DNA of 64,000 bases from Bacillus sp. DNRA2 (GCF_012843265.1 NZ_JABAIT010000002.1:124001-188000), one strand, 5' to 3'. Shown: positions 42,138-51,852, counted from the first letter of the stretch. Translations and numbers: made by a program. The notes: generated by a model not told the origin, from the sequence alone.

Positions 42138-43232
42138 TCATTGTTGAACTGGATATTCTTCGGAGGTGTCTGCTTTTTTCCTTTTAAAAAGTGAAATTCC
42201 TAATAACAAAAACGGAAGCGGATATAGAACAATCATGTATGTATAGGCAATGATTCCTCGATCAACACGGAAGTGCTCTTTAGCAATAAAATAGGATCCG
42301 ACCAACGCAATAACGGCTAATAGAGCAAATGTCGAGCGTTTGATGAGTTTTGATGCGGTATTCTTGACCCCCACATCAAATGCCAATCGTAAATAAAGAC
42401 TGCAACGAATATAAGATCCAAATGTCATGACGATTAGTGCATATACATCGACACGATCGATGATACCTAAATTGATGAGTCGAATAATTTCTAACGCAGG
42501 ATAGACAAAATTATCTGCCTGTCTTAATCCAAAGATTGTTATCGCACCTGTTGCAGTCGACAGCATTAAAATGGCGTTTATACTAATTCCAACTACCCAA
42601 AATATATAAAGTCGTTTTACATGGATATTTTCAATTGGTATACATAATAACAACAGTAATTCCATCCAAACACTAACTAGAATAAGAGTACCCAACAATA
42701 CAGGATTCCAGCCATATTCTACTAACGGCTTCAGCTGAGCCCAATGTTTAAGAAAAGTGGCCATAAACGATATGAATGGACCTATCACCGCGGAAATCAA
42801 TGCTAACAGACACGCGGTTAAAGCAATCCGTTTGATCCCTTTTGACGCTGCATAAACGACAAAAGCCCAAAACCAAACTAAAGTAAATGCACGGGGTGTG
42901 CTTGGTAGAAAAGCAATATAGATCAGATCGACTAAGCAGGCAAACGAAAGAATTGTTAAAAACATAAAATACAGCATCATGATGAGTTGAACACCTTTAC
43001 CTAGCCATTTCCCTAACAATTGGACGAGGATTTCTGTTATGTTCATAGTTGGGAATTGAAGCCTTAGCTTATAAATCACTAAAGCGAAAATCAGTGCCGC
43101 TGGAAGTGAAAGTAATACAGAAATCCAAGCATCCCTTCCAACTACGTCAATTAACAGCGGAAGAATCACAACATGACTCATGATCGGAATGGTCATAAAT
43201 AGTAAAACGAATGTTTCCCACTTGGTTAACAA
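42138..43232 (-). CDS. germinant receptor subunit B (GerAB/GerKB family)
   Basis: A 364-residue integral membrane protein with ten predicted helices, the amino-acid-permease-like subunit that binds germinant in GerA-type receptors of the spore inner membrane. Family features include a first helix LLTKWETFVLLFMTIPIMSHVVILP and the LVQLLGKWLGKGVQL loop. I prefer the TTG at 43232: it starts eight bases after the gerC stop behind GGGATGG and gives the usual length of about 365 residues. A reading from 43301 would add 23 residues and overlap gerC by 62 bases. Last gene of the A-C-B operon. Confidence 0.85.
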   Translation of the reverse strand: MLTKWETFVLLFMTIPIMSHVVILPLLIDVVGRDAWISVLLSLPAALIFALVIYKLRLQFPTMNITEILVQLLGKWLGKGVQLIMMLYFMFLTILSFACLVDLIYIAFLPSTPRAFTLVWFWAFVVYAASKGIKRIALTACLLALISAVIGPFISFMATFLKHWAQLKPLVEYGWNPVLLGTLILVSVWMELLLLLCIPIENIHVKRLYIFWVVGISINAILMLSTATGAITIFGLRQADNFVYPALEIIRLINLGIIDRVDVYALIVMTFGSYIRCSLYLRLAFDVGVKNTASKLIKRSTFALLAVIALVGSYFIAKEHFRVDRGIIAYTYMIVLYPLPFLLLGISLFKRKKADTSEEYPVQQ

Positions 43233-43239
43233 AATTTCT

Positions 43240-44439
43240 TCACCATCCCAAAAAAGTCTTGATAAACCGGTAAGGATTGTTACTTGGTCTCTTCTGCTCA
43301 AAATGAAAACTTTCGTTGATCATCCCTCGATGATTGATGTTGACATCAACATCAATCTTCACGTCGGCATTAGCGTAGAGTTGATCCCAATTGGCTTTAA
43401 CCTTTTTCCATTCTTTAGGATTGTTCCGACGGAGGTTCAATTCAAAATCAGTAATGTCTGTTTCTAGCTTTTTTAGCTTCTTCAAGCTCGAAAACATGAG
43501 CCTTTCAACTTCACTGCCGATTTTTGTTTCTGCATTATTGAAAAATGCCCGATCAACTTTCTGTCTTGACATATTATCTGCAAGTGTTGCCTCAACCTTC
43601 GTATGAATATCCACCTTCAGTTGATTTCCATCTAAATATGGTTTAATTTTAGTTTCAGCGTTTCTTACTTCAATCGATAACCTACTTGGTTTAGGATCAG
43701 TGAATACAACCGTGACACTACCACCCTTTACTTGATTTAAAAGCCAATTAAGTCCAGCTGATTCTTTTATGTTCAGCTTCCCCACCATTCTATTGTTTTT
43801 TATAACTGCAGTACCAGTTATTTCCGTCACTTTTTGATGACCATCACTTTTTTTAATCGAAATAATTGGTATATAGGCTTTGGTATGATGATCTTTGAGA
43901 AATCGAAAAAATTCATAATGGAATATAGGTAAATATTCCGTAATAAATTTCGTTTGCTCAATTACAGATGCAAGCTCATTTGAGGTGAGACTTTTATACA
44001 AAGTGGGGGTATTAAAAATTTCCACCGGATTTTTGTCTGAAATAAACAGATAGCTATTTAAGCGAAACATTGTATCACGACGTATTAGGTCAAGTTCTAA
44101 CGGAAATTCTGTTTCTCGTGCCAGTTTTTCACTAATGATATATATCTGAGTATGAGTGAAATCCATCCGCCTTTTTGCGGTTCTAATCATCCCACGAAAT
44201 GCTTCTAATAACGTGTCCGCTTCTTTTTGGAAAATGATATGCTGTGCGCCACTCTGTCCAGATGAAGCCCCTTCAGTTCCACCTGATGGTTTCGTAATTT
44301 CAGCAATAACATTAATCTTATTGTCAGCTTTATCTAAACCCACCCCTTGAACAAAGGCAGCTTCCTCAAACTCTTGATTATCCCAGCAACCTGTTAACAA
44401 GAGTTGTATCAATACCATCAATAGAATGGTTACCTTCAT
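43240..44439 (-). CDS. germinant receptor subunit C, lipoprotein (Ger(x)C)
   Basis: A 399-residue lipoprotein. The signal is short (MKVTILLMVLIQLLLTGCWD) with the lipidated Cys in LTGC followed by the family's invariant WD. Domains seen: AFVQGVGLDKADNKINVIAEI, the FTHTQIYIISEKLARE motif and the C-terminal long helix with KKLKKLETDI. It sits outside the spore inner membrane next to the A and B subunits. Its first bases overlap the end of gerA by four bases (ATGA type), so translation is coupled. Gene order A, C, B is that of the gerK operon. Confidence 0.88.
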   Translation of the reverse strand: MKVTILLMVLIQLLLTGCWDNQEFEEAAFVQGVGLDKADNKINVIAEITKPSGGTEGASSGQSGAQHIIFQKEADTLLEAFRGMIRTAKRRMDFTHTQIYIISEKLARETEFPLELDLIRRDTMFRLNSYLFISDKNPVEIFNTPTLYKSLTSNELASVIEQTKFITEYLPIFHYEFFRFLKDHHTKAYIPIISIKKSDGHQKVTEITGTAVIKNNRMVGKLNIKESAGLNWLLNQVKGGSVTVVFTDPKPSRLSIEVRNAETKIKPYLDGNQLKVDIHTKVEATLADNMSRQKVDRAFFNNAETKIGSEVERLMFSSLKKLKKLETDITDFELNLRRNNPKEWKKVKANWDQLYANADVKIDVDVNINHRGMINESFHFEQKRPSNNPYRFIKTFLGW

Positions 44440-46013
44440 TGTTTTTCACCTGTATCCGGCAAAGACTGAATTTTAATATCTTTTTTATTTGGCACTGATC
44501 TGCGGCGATTTTTCAACAATCTTGTTGGAAAACGAATGAAGGTATCCTTAAAATCAGTTAGGATTGCGGGTGCCAATGGTGACATATAAGGAACATTTAG
44601 AGAAGTCAATGACACCATATGAGTAAGCAACCCCAGTATTGTTACAATTAACCCAAATGGTCCTAATATCATACTAGCTATCAGCAACCCAATCCGGACT
44701 AATGATACGATTTCCATCATTGGTGTCAAAACGAAGGCAGATATGTATGTAATCGAAATTACAACAATTGTCGGTGCACCGACAATGCCAGCAGATACAG
44801 CTACTTGCCCCAGAATTAAGGCTCCAACTATACTCAAAGCGGCTCCTACTTGCTGAGGAAGTCTAACCCCTGCCTCACGAACTACTTCAAACATTCCGAT
44901 CATAAAGAACAACTCCATCCAAAGCGAAAAAGGAACCATTTCCCGCGCTTGAATAATCGGTACTAGCAGATCAGACGGAATAAGTTCTTTATTAAAATTA
45001 AGCGCTGACAAGTATAAAGCAGGTAGAGTTGTGCTGATTAACATCGCTGCAAAACGTAATAAGCGAACGAACGAGCTAAAATACGGCCTGGAATAGTAAT
45101 CTTCAATCGCTTTCGTATTATCCATGAAAAGTGTAGGGATAAACAAACTGACTGGATCCCCATCACAGAAAATCAATATTCTTCCTTCTAATAGTAAAAA
45201 TGCTCCTTTATCAGGCCTTTCGGTATTTCCGATTGTCGGAAAAATTGAATAGGGATGGTCCTCAATGAGCTGTTCAATTTCCCCTCCATTATTAATCGCA
45301 TCCACTTTAATTTGGTTTAACCTGCCCTTTATTCGATTGAGTAGGGCTTGATCACAAATACCGTCTACATATGCGATCACGATAGTGGTTTGGCTGATTT
45401 CTCCAAGCTTCAAGACATCAAACTTTAAAGATGGATGGGAAATCCTCCGGCGCAGTAAGGAAATATTGGCTGATGCAGATTCAATAAACCCGTCACGCGC
45501 TCCACGAACGTTTTTCTCTGAAGTAGGCTCTTCAACGGCACGAAGAAACTCGAATGCTTCAACATGAATGATTAAGCCCTTATCAATCCCATCTACGATT
45601 AACAAGACTTTTCCTTTATACATTTGCTGAATCGCTGTTGATAGATTATTTTCCTCTGTTATCCTTTTAGTAGAAAGTCGTTCTTGGATTTGGCCTAAAG
45701 TCTGCAGATTATCCTTTTGTAATGGCTTATCATCCACAAGGGGTTTTATGACACTTTCTCGAATCGCTGCTTCAAGAACCAATCCATCTAGGTATACGAT
45801 TAGCGCTTGCTGCGTGTCACCATCCGCAAAATGGATTGGGAAGTTCCGGAAAATCAAATCTGGACTTTTTCCCAACAATTGTTTCAGCTCTTGTTCATTT
45901 TTGTTAAGCTCAGTGGAAAATGGTAATGAGGTTTCAATGAATTCAGTTTCTGTTCCACTATTTTTTTCTTTAAAATGCTTAAGAATTTTTTTGATTTTAG
46001 ATTGCTGATTCAA
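44436..46013 (-). CDS. germinant receptor subunit A (GerA family)
   Basis: A 525-residue spore inner-membrane protein. The N-terminal third is soluble (about 1-240, with KVLLIVDGIDKGLIIHVEAF and the GARDGFIESASANISLLRRRI motif typical of GerA), followed by IEDHPYSIFPTIGNTERPDKGAFLLLEGRI and then five or so helices (PFSLWMELFFMIGMFEVVREAGVRLP). With the C and B subunits it forms a receptor that triggers germination on binding a small nutrient. The specific germinant cannot be inferred. Starts at TTG after AAGGGGGG. Expression is expected in the forespore, but no sigma-G promoter was identified with confidence. Confidence 0.9.
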   Translation of the reverse strand: MNQQSKIKKILKHFKEKNSGTETEFIETSLPFSTELNKNEQELKQLLGKSPDLIFRNFPIHFADGDTQQALIVYLDGLVLEAAIRESVIKPLVDDKPLQKDNLQTLGQIQERLSTKRITEENNLSTAIQQMYKGKVLLIVDGIDKGLIIHVEAFEFLRAVEEPTSEKNVRGARDGFIESASANISLLRRRISHPSLKFDVLKLGEISQTTIVIAYVDGICDQALLNRIKGRLNQIKVDAINNGGEIEQLIEDHPYSIFPTIGNTERPDKGAFLLLEGRILIFCDGDPVSLFIPTLFMDNTKAIEDYYSRPYFSSFVRLLRFAAMLISTTLPALYLSALNFNKELIPSDLLVPIIQAREMVPFSLWMELFFMIGMFEVVREAGVRLPQQVGAALSIVGALILGQVAVSAGIVGAPTIVVISITYISAFVLTPMMEIVSLVRIGLLIASMILGPFGLIVTILGLLTHMVSLTSLNVPYMSPLAPAILTDFKDTFIRFPTRLLKNRRRSVPNKKDIKIQSLPDTGEKQ

Positions 46014-46128
46014 CTGAATTCCCCCCTTTTCAATACTTTTCTATAGCATTGGTATTTTTGGAGAAAATATGTAATCCCTCTGTTAAAATAGGAGATTTCC
46101 CATTCAACATGACTAGTAAATTTGTTAG

Positions 46129-47556
46129 TTAAAATCTTTCTTTTTGTCTCCCTTGTTTTGTTTCGCATGATTCAAAAGTAAACGGAATTCCGACCATTTT
46201 AGCTGTTAGTTCATCATAGGAAACCAAATCGCGTTTTGACAATTCAGTTAATGAACGTTTTCCCATTGCCCTTAATCCAGTTTTTATTTCCTCTGTGCTG
46301 GCAGTTAAAAATCTTTCTGCAGCTTTCACACCTTTGTCAATCTTAAATTTGTCCTTAAACTTGCCGTCATACCAAATCGCTTGAGTAGGCGGTTCAAATG
46401 GAATCGCATTTAAAACTTGATCATGTGCCAGGGCAAATAAAATGGCTGAACCCAAATATACTGCATCAGCTCCAAGGGCAAGTGCTTTTAAAAAATGGCC
46501 TGGAACCAAAAGCCCTCCAGAAACGATTAAACTAATCTCCCCCTTCAGCTTTCTTTTTTCTAAATAATTTACTGCCCTAACGATTGCGTGAAGGGTGGGA
46601 ATTCCAAAGTCATCAAATAAAATTGGTGCAGTACCAACCATGGCTGCTTGTCCACCGTCAATCACGATAAAATCTGGTCCTAGATAAAGTAAATTTTCAA
46701 TATCTTCTTCAATTTTGCCACCCGCACCAATTTTCACCCCAATCGGAACTCCACCTGATAATTCACGGAGCTCCTCGACCAGTTGTTTCAAATCATCTAA
46801 TGATTGATTTTCAAAAAAATTCTCACTGATGATAGCATCCTCATTAGCCTTAAGTCCCATAATATCGCGGGCCCGCCCTTTTAAATTCTTGGGTAAGACT
46901 TTCTTCCCCATTCCTGCTGTTGCACCCTGTCCGAGCCTAATTTCGATCATATCCGCACGTTTAATAAGCTCCTCATCCTTCCCCCATTCTGTTTTCGAAA
47001 ATTGTAAGATGTATTTTCCGGCAGCACTTAGTTCTTCAGGTAATATCCCGCCTTGTCCTGAGTTAAGTGCTGTTCCGACATTTTTAGTCGCTTGTGCTAG
47101 GGCTAGTCTTGCTTGCTCGCTTAGGGAAAGGCCATATCCCATTCCGCTAATCATTAAGGGAATGTTTATTTTCATCGGTTTTTTTGCCCTTGGACCAATG
47201 GTTACTGAGACATCAATATCAACATCACTATCAGTTGGAAACGGTGTTGTTTGAGCAGGGATAAAGGTGATCGAATCAAAATGCGGCCACTTCTTGGCAG
47301 AACCGCCAAGCGGACGGTCTAGGAGAATTCCTGTATGGGCGCGCATCGTATTCTCGAGAACATTTTGTAATCCAACATGCCTAAGTCCTGGCAACATTTC
47401 CATAATATTTTCTTGATATTCGTCCGTTAAGATGATTTTTCCAACTCGTCTTACGATGATTTTGGCAATCAAACGCCAGCCAACTAGCATTGATAAAAAG
47501 CCTAAAAATAATATGATGATCATGCCAAAATTCAAATAAAGAATCACATTGTTCAT
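46129..47556 (-). CDS. FMN-type glutamate synthase-like protein, copy 2
   Basis: A 475-residue protein: a single N-terminal helix (about 4-27), then a TIM-barrel domain related to the FMN domain of glutamate synthase (IGPRAKKPMKINIPLMISGMGYGLS, GTALNSGQGGILPEE, EIRLGQGATAGMGKKVLP, GGVPIGVKIGAGGKIEED, FIVIDGGQAAMVGTAPILFD). It belongs with B. subtilis YerD. There is no glutaminase domain, and the cysteines expected for a [3Fe-4S] cluster are missing (one Cys in the C-terminal tail). ATG at 47556 after AGAGGGG overlaps the stop of the first copy by four bases. It is about 60-70 percent like copy 1 by eye. Reaction unknown. Confidence 0.8.
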   Translation of the reverse strand: MNNVILYLNFGMIIILFLGFLSMLVGWRLIAKIIVRRVGKIILTDEYQENIMEMLPGLRHVGLQNVLENTMRAHTGILLDRPLGGSAKKWPHFDSITFIPAQTTPFPTDSDVDIDVSVTIGPRAKKPMKINIPLMISGMGYGLSLSEQARLALAQATKNVGTALNSGQGGILPEELSAAGKYILQFSKTEWGKDEELIKRADMIEIRLGQGATAGMGKKVLPKNLKGRARDIMGLKANEDAIISENFFENQSLDDLKQLVEELRELSGGVPIGVKIGAGGKIEEDIENLLYLGPDFIVIDGGQAAMVGTAPILFDDFGIPTLHAIVRAVNYLEKRKLKGEISLIVSGGLLVPGHFLKALALGADAVYLGSAILFALAHDQVLNAIPFEPPTQAIWYDGKFKDKFKIDKGVKAAERFLTASTEEIKTGLRAMGKRSLTELSKRDLVSYDELTAKMVGIPFTFESCETKQGRQKERF

Positions 47557-48983
47557 ATGTTTTTGTCCCCTCTTATCGAAATCGGAGTACACTCCAACGG
47601 TTCAAAAGAAAAAGGAATTCCAATCATCCTGGCTGTCAATCGATCATGAGATACTAAATCTTTGTTCGATAACTCTTTTAATGAGCGCTTACCCATTGCT
47701 CTTAAGGCTGTTTTGATCTCTTCTGTACTCGATGTTAAGAATTTTTCTACTGCTTTTGCTCCTTCTGCCACTACAAATTGGTCCTTCATTTTTCCATCTT
47801 CCCAAACAATTTGTGTCGGAGGCTCGAATGGAAATGTTTGGAGGTTTTGTTTATGGGAGACAGCAAATAAGATGCTAGAGCCTAAATAAACAGCATCAGC
47901 ACCAAGCGCAAGCATTTTTAAAAAGTGGCCTGGAGTATAAAGTCCTGCTGACGAAATTAAACTTATTTCTTCCTTCATTTTTCGCTTTTTGAGGTGATGA
48001 GCTGCCCGGACAATTCCATGTAAGGTAGGAATTCCCATATCATCTGATAACAGAGGCGGCGCACCGTAAGAGCCGCCTTGCCCACCATCGATCGCAATGA
48101 AATCAACACCAAGCTCCATTACATGGTCGATATCTTCTTCAATTTTTCCGCCAGCGCCAATTTTCACACCAATCGGAACACCGCCTGATAAATGTCGAAG
48201 CTCATCAACCAACTCTTTCAGTTCGGCTATGGTTTGATTTTCAAAAAAGGTTTCATGAATGACAGCGTCTTCATGTATCTGAAGGCCTAGTACCTTACTA
48301 ACTTGAGCTGTTAAAGATGAACTCGGTATTTTCCAGCCCATCCCAGCCACTGCACCTTGCCCCAGTTTAATTTCAATCATATTAGCTCGTTTGATAAGCT
48401 CTACATCTTTTGCCCATGCTGTACGTGAAAATTGTAAAATATACTTTCCTGCCTTTAGTAATTCCGCCGCTAAAATTCCACCTTCACCTGAATTTATCGC
48501 AGTTCCAGCTTTTTTTGCACCTTCGACCATTGCATATCTTACCTGCTCACTAACAGCGATTCCATAGCCCATTCCACTTATCATCATTGGAATATTAATT
48601 TTCAACGGTTTCTTCGCTTTTGGGCCAATTGTAACAGTCACATCAACCTCTTCCTTGCTGTCAATCGGAAAAGGAGATGTTTGGGCTGGAATAAATGTAA
48701 TTGAATCAAGGTGTGGCCATTTCTTGGAAGACCCCAGTGGACGATGGAGCAACATTCCTGATTGTGCTCTGAAATTATTTTCAAGCGCATTTTGGAATCC
48801 CATATGTCTTAATCCGGGAATCAACTCTGCAATATTTTCAGGGTAACTGTCCGTTAATAAGATTTTTCCGATTTGTTTAGAAAAGTGTTTGATTAACCAT
48901 CGCCTGCAAGAAAGAAGAACAACAAGCATGACAAAAATTATTGTGAGGATGACAAAACTTGAATAATAAACAATTGTATCCAT
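47553..48983 (-). CDS. FMN-type glutamate synthase-like protein, copy 1
   Basis: A 476-residue paralogue of the next gene. It has one N-terminal helix (VILTIIFVMLVVLLSC), the repeated blocks TDSYPENIAELIPGLRHMGF, LKINIPMMISGMGYGIA, GTAINSGEGGILAAE, EIKLGQGAVAGMG and FIAIDGGQGGSYGAPPLLSDDMG. The last glycine loop keeps the GGQGG form whereas copy 2 reads GGQAA, so the two may differ in substrate or cofactor use. Only two Cys are present, so no iron-sulfur cluster of the classic type. ATG at 48983 after GTGAGGTC. The pair looks like a recent tandem duplication and is probably co-transcribed. Confidence 0.8.
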   Translation of the reverse strand: MDTIVYYSSFVILTIIFVMLVVLLSCRRWLIKHFSKQIGKILLTDSYPENIAELIPGLRHMGFQNALENNFRAQSGMLLHRPLGSSKKWPHLDSITFIPAQTSPFPIDSKEEVDVTVTIGPKAKKPLKINIPMMISGMGYGIAVSEQVRYAMVEGAKKAGTAINSGEGGILAAELLKAGKYILQFSRTAWAKDVELIKRANMIEIKLGQGAVAGMGWKIPSSSLTAQVSKVLGLQIHEDAVIHETFFENQTIAELKELVDELRHLSGGVPIGVKIGAGGKIEEDIDHVMELGVDFIAIDGGQGGSYGAPPLLSDDMGIPTLHGIVRAAHHLKKRKMKEEISLISSAGLYTPGHFLKMLALGADAVYLGSSILFAVSHKQNLQTFPFEPPTQIVWEDGKMKDQFVVAEGAKAVEKFLTSSTEEIKTALRAMGKRSLKELSNKDLVSHDRLTARMIGIPFSFEPLECTPISIRGDKNI

Positions 48984-49124
48984 ACGATAGACCTCACGAT
49001 CATTTTCAATAGCATTATCCACACTTAATATTTCCAAAAAAATCAATATGATGTGATGTAGTAAGGTATTAAATTGTAAATTTTAACCAAACTATGGACA
49101 TATAATATTAAGGGGCACAATATC

Positions 49125-49865
49125 ATGGACTTAATGAACGACATGAGCCATCGACCTTGGCCGATACCTTCAAAAAATTGGATCATGAGGCAAACTTGGA
49201 GTCATTTAATCTTTGCACATTACCCGATACCAGCTGAATTACTTAGACCATATATTCCGAGTTCTTTAATAATTGATACATATAATGGAACTGCATGGTT
49301 AAGTATCGTAGCATTTCAGATGGAAGGCATCTATTTTAGAGGATTGAGAGGTTTATCCGTTACACCAAAATTTCCAGAAATTAACGTGAGGACATACGTC
49401 CAATTTAATGGGAAGCCTGGCGTCTATTTTTTATCTCTTGACGTCGGCGATTGGGCTTCATTAATAATCGCAAGCAGATGGTATCACCTACCTTATCAAC
49501 CTGCACAGGTTTCTTTTATAAAAGAAAAACAAAGCTTCAAGGTTCGAAGTAGCCGTCGCGGAACATTGAAACATCCAATTGAATTCTACGGAGCATTTGA
49601 GCCGCTTTCCGATGTTTATTTTCCCGAAAAAGAAACACTTGACCATTGGGCAACAGAGCGCTATTGCCTGTTTAGCACGGATAAGCGGGCCAACCTCTAT
49701 TGCGGAGAAATTCACCATATCGCATGGCCGATTCAAAAGGTAAAGACAGAAATCACTAAGAATAGCCTGTTTACTCCTTTTCAATTACAACCTTCTGAAT
49801 CAGAGCCGATCGTTCATTATGCCAAGGGTTTAGATACGCTCTTTTGGAACATAAAACGATTATAG
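49125..49865 (+). CDS. DUF2071 (YqjF) family protein
   Basis: A 246-residue soluble protein of the YqjF/DUF2071 family, whose fold is related to acetoacetate decarboxylase. Typical segments: WIMRQTWSHLIFAHYPIPAELLRPYIPSSL, DTYNGTAWLSIVAFQMEGI, FPEINVRTYVQFNGKPGVYFLSLD and HYAKGLDTLFW at the end. No function is established for the family. Start ATG after AAGGGGC; internal Met codons at positions 4 and 7 are alternatives. It is a single gene. Confidence 0.82.
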   Translation: MDLMNDMSHRPWPIPSKNWIMRQTWSHLIFAHYPIPAELLRPYIPSSLIIDTYNGTAWLSIVAFQMEGIYFRGLRGLSVTPKFPEINVRTYVQFNGKPGVYFLSLDVGDWASLIIASRWYHLPYQPAQVSFIKEKQSFKVRSSRRGTLKHPIEFYGAFEPLSDVYFPEKETLDHWATERYCLFSTDKRANLYCGEIHHIAWPIQKVKTEITKNSLFTPFQLQPSESEPIVHYAKGLDTLFWNIKRL

Positions 49866-50063
49866 TTATTTTGAAATCATTAGGATGAACCTTGCCATAT
49901 CAAACAATAACCATTGATGATAGGTACTTCGATTTGTCGTGTTTTTTGTTACCAATCGACCTTATTGGGATATTGAGGAAGAATTATTTTACAGAATATT
50001 TAGAAAATTGATTAACCCTTCAAATTTGCTTTGATATAATGAGCATGTAAGGGGTTGATCACT

Positions 50064-51782
50064 GTGCTCATATCTGATCTTATGTCAGCAAATATTATCT
50101 GCTGTACCAAGGACCAAACTCTTAGAGAAGTACTCCCGAAATTTTTTCAAACTACCTCCAATATTCTCTCAGTAGTTGATGACTCTAACAAATTAATTGG
50201 GATTATCACGAAAAATAAAATGTTTCAGCTCTTAATTAATCAACCCTCATTAGACCTGACGATTGACCATTTCTATAATAATAAGCCCATCTTCCTTCAT
50301 CCAACTGATGGTCTTGAAGAAACTAGAAAACACTTACTGCAGCATAATGTGGGACATGCCCCTGTTGTAAATGATGAGTTGCATCCAATTGGTGTTGTCT
50401 CCACACAGCAATTACTGTGGTCTTATAATTTAGTTTATAGTCAATTGTCATCCGTGCTTGATTTTGCCTATGATGCGATTATTCTCGTGAATAAACAGGC
50501 AGTGGTGACTAAGGTGAATAAAGGCTTTACCGAATTATTTGGATTAACAAGTAAAGATGTTTTGAATAAATCGACAACAGATTTATTCCCAGACTTGGGT
50601 ATTGAAACGGCGATGAAAACGGGAATTAGCATTCACAACACCCCACACATAATTGCTGGACAGCAATCGTTAATTTCAATTTTACCCATTAAAGAAAATG
50701 GCGAAACGATTAGTGCCATTTGTAAAGTGACATATCGTGGGCTAACGCATTTACATGAAGCTCTCACGAAAGTGAAAACGTTAGAAAAAAGGTTGACTTA
50801 CTACCAAAATGAAATCAACGAAATGAAGGGAACAAAATATACATTATTTGATATTGCCGGGGAATCTGCGGCAATAAGGCAAGTAAAACACGAGGCTAAC
50901 TTAGCTTCTAAAACGATGTCTACCGTTTTGATTATTGGCGAAAGCGGAACAGGAAAAGAGTTATTTGCCCAAGGCATTCATGCCGCCTCAAATCAACATG
51001 GACCTTTTGTTCAAGTGAATTGTGCTGCGATTCCTCCCGAATTACTTGAATCTGAATTTTTCGGATATGCAGATGGTGCATTTACTGGTGCCAAAAAAGG
51101 GGGAATGAAAGGGAAATTTGAACTTGCCCAAAACGGAACCATCTTTTTAGATGAGATTGGCGATATGTCCCTTCCGCTTCAAACGAAAATCTTACGCGTT
51201 CTGCAGGAAAAAGAATTCCAGCCCATCGGCAGCTCTAAAACGATTCATTTAAATACGAAAATCATCGCTGCCACCAACCAAAATATCGAAAATCTAGTCG
51301 CTGATGGAAAATTTAGAGCAGATTTATATTACCGATTAAATATCATGCGATTAGATATTCCGCCTTTAAGAGACAGAATTGAAGATTTACCAGATATCAT
51401 TCAGACCATTATTCACAGGTTAAACCAAAGCGGATTCTACATTAAAGGCATCACCCATTCCGCCTTAACCCAACTAATGCAGCATTCATGGCCTGGAAAC
51501 GTTCGAGAATTGCAAAACGTACTCGAAAGGGCCGCTAACCTCAAATCGGGTGATTACATTGATTCAGTAGATCTTCCCATTTTCAGCCAAACTAACGTGG
51601 AAAAAGTGCTCATCCAAAAGTCATCCTCAAGCTACAAAGATAAGCTCCATTCGACCGAAAAGGATATGATCATCTCTGCCTTAAAAGAAGCAAATGGAAA
51701 TAAAACGAAAGCAAGTCAATTGCTTGGCATCAGCCGCCCTTGGCTATACTCAAAAATCAAACAATATCAAATCCAATACTAA
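50064..51782 (+). CDS. sigma-54-dependent activator with CBS, PAS, AAA+ and HTH domains
   Basis: A 572-residue enhancer-binding protein. Residues 1-115 are two CBS domains (a ligand-sensing pair that often binds adenine nucleotides), about 120-230 a PAS domain, then a coiled linker, an AAA+ ATPase with Walker A GESGTGKE (about 291-298), the sigma-54 contacting loop GAFTGA (about 337) and the DEIGDMS Walker B, and a C-terminal Fis-type HTH (NKTKASQLLGISRPWLYSKI). All motifs for activating sigma-54 polymerase are intact. GTG at 50064 follows AAGGGG by nine bases. No -24/-12 promoter was found in the neighbourhood, so its target genes are unknown. Confidence 0.88.
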   Translation: MLISDLMSANIICCTKDQTLREVLPKFFQTTSNILSVVDDSNKLIGIITKNKMFQLLINQPSLDLTIDHFYNNKPIFLHPTDGLEETRKHLLQHNVGHAPVVNDELHPIGVVSTQQLLWSYNLVYSQLSSVLDFAYDAIILVNKQAVVTKVNKGFTELFGLTSKDVLNKSTTDLFPDLGIETAMKTGISIHNTPHIIAGQQSLISILPIKENGETISAICKVTYRGLTHLHEALTKVKTLEKRLTYYQNEINEMKGTKYTLFDIAGESAAIRQVKHEANLASKTMSTVLIIGESGTGKELFAQGIHAASNQHGPFVQVNCAAIPPELLESEFFGYADGAFTGAKKGGMKGKFELAQNGTIFLDEIGDMSLPLQTKILRVLQEKEFQPIGSSKTIHLNTKIIAATNQNIENLVADGKFRADLYYRLNIMRLDIPPLRDRIEDLPDIIQTIIHRLNQSGFYIKGITHSALTQLMQHSWPGNVRELQNVLERAANLKSGDYIDSVDLPIFSQTNVEKVLIQKSSSSYKDKLHSTEKDMIISALKEANGNKTKASQLLGISRPWLYSKIKQYQIQY

Positions 51783-51789
51783 AAACAGA

Positions 51790-51852
51790 GTGCCAGGTAC
51801 CACCCGATTTTTGTCGAAAGAATTTCGACAAAAATCGGGTGGTGCCTGGCAC
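51790..51852. repeat. 30-bp near-perfect hairpin repeat
   Basis: Arms of 30 bases (51790-51819 and 51823-51852) pair at 29 positions around a GAA loop; they run from GTGCCAGG through CCACCCGATTTTTGTCGAAA. The one mismatch (T for C) still allows G-U pairing. It lies directly after the activator stop codon and is followed by TTTATTATT, so it can terminate, but the stem is much longer than needed. Confidence 0.85.

Noticed and set aside
43232-43301. Long overlap of the gerC and gerB genes as a programmed frameshift or fusion
   Set aside because: A TTG eight bases after the gerC stop gives a normal-length GerB, so the overlap is only an over-long reading of the second gene.
46129-48983. Two halves of one frameshifted glutamate synthase
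   Set aside because: Each reading frame is a complete paralogue with its own N-terminal helix, start and full barrel.
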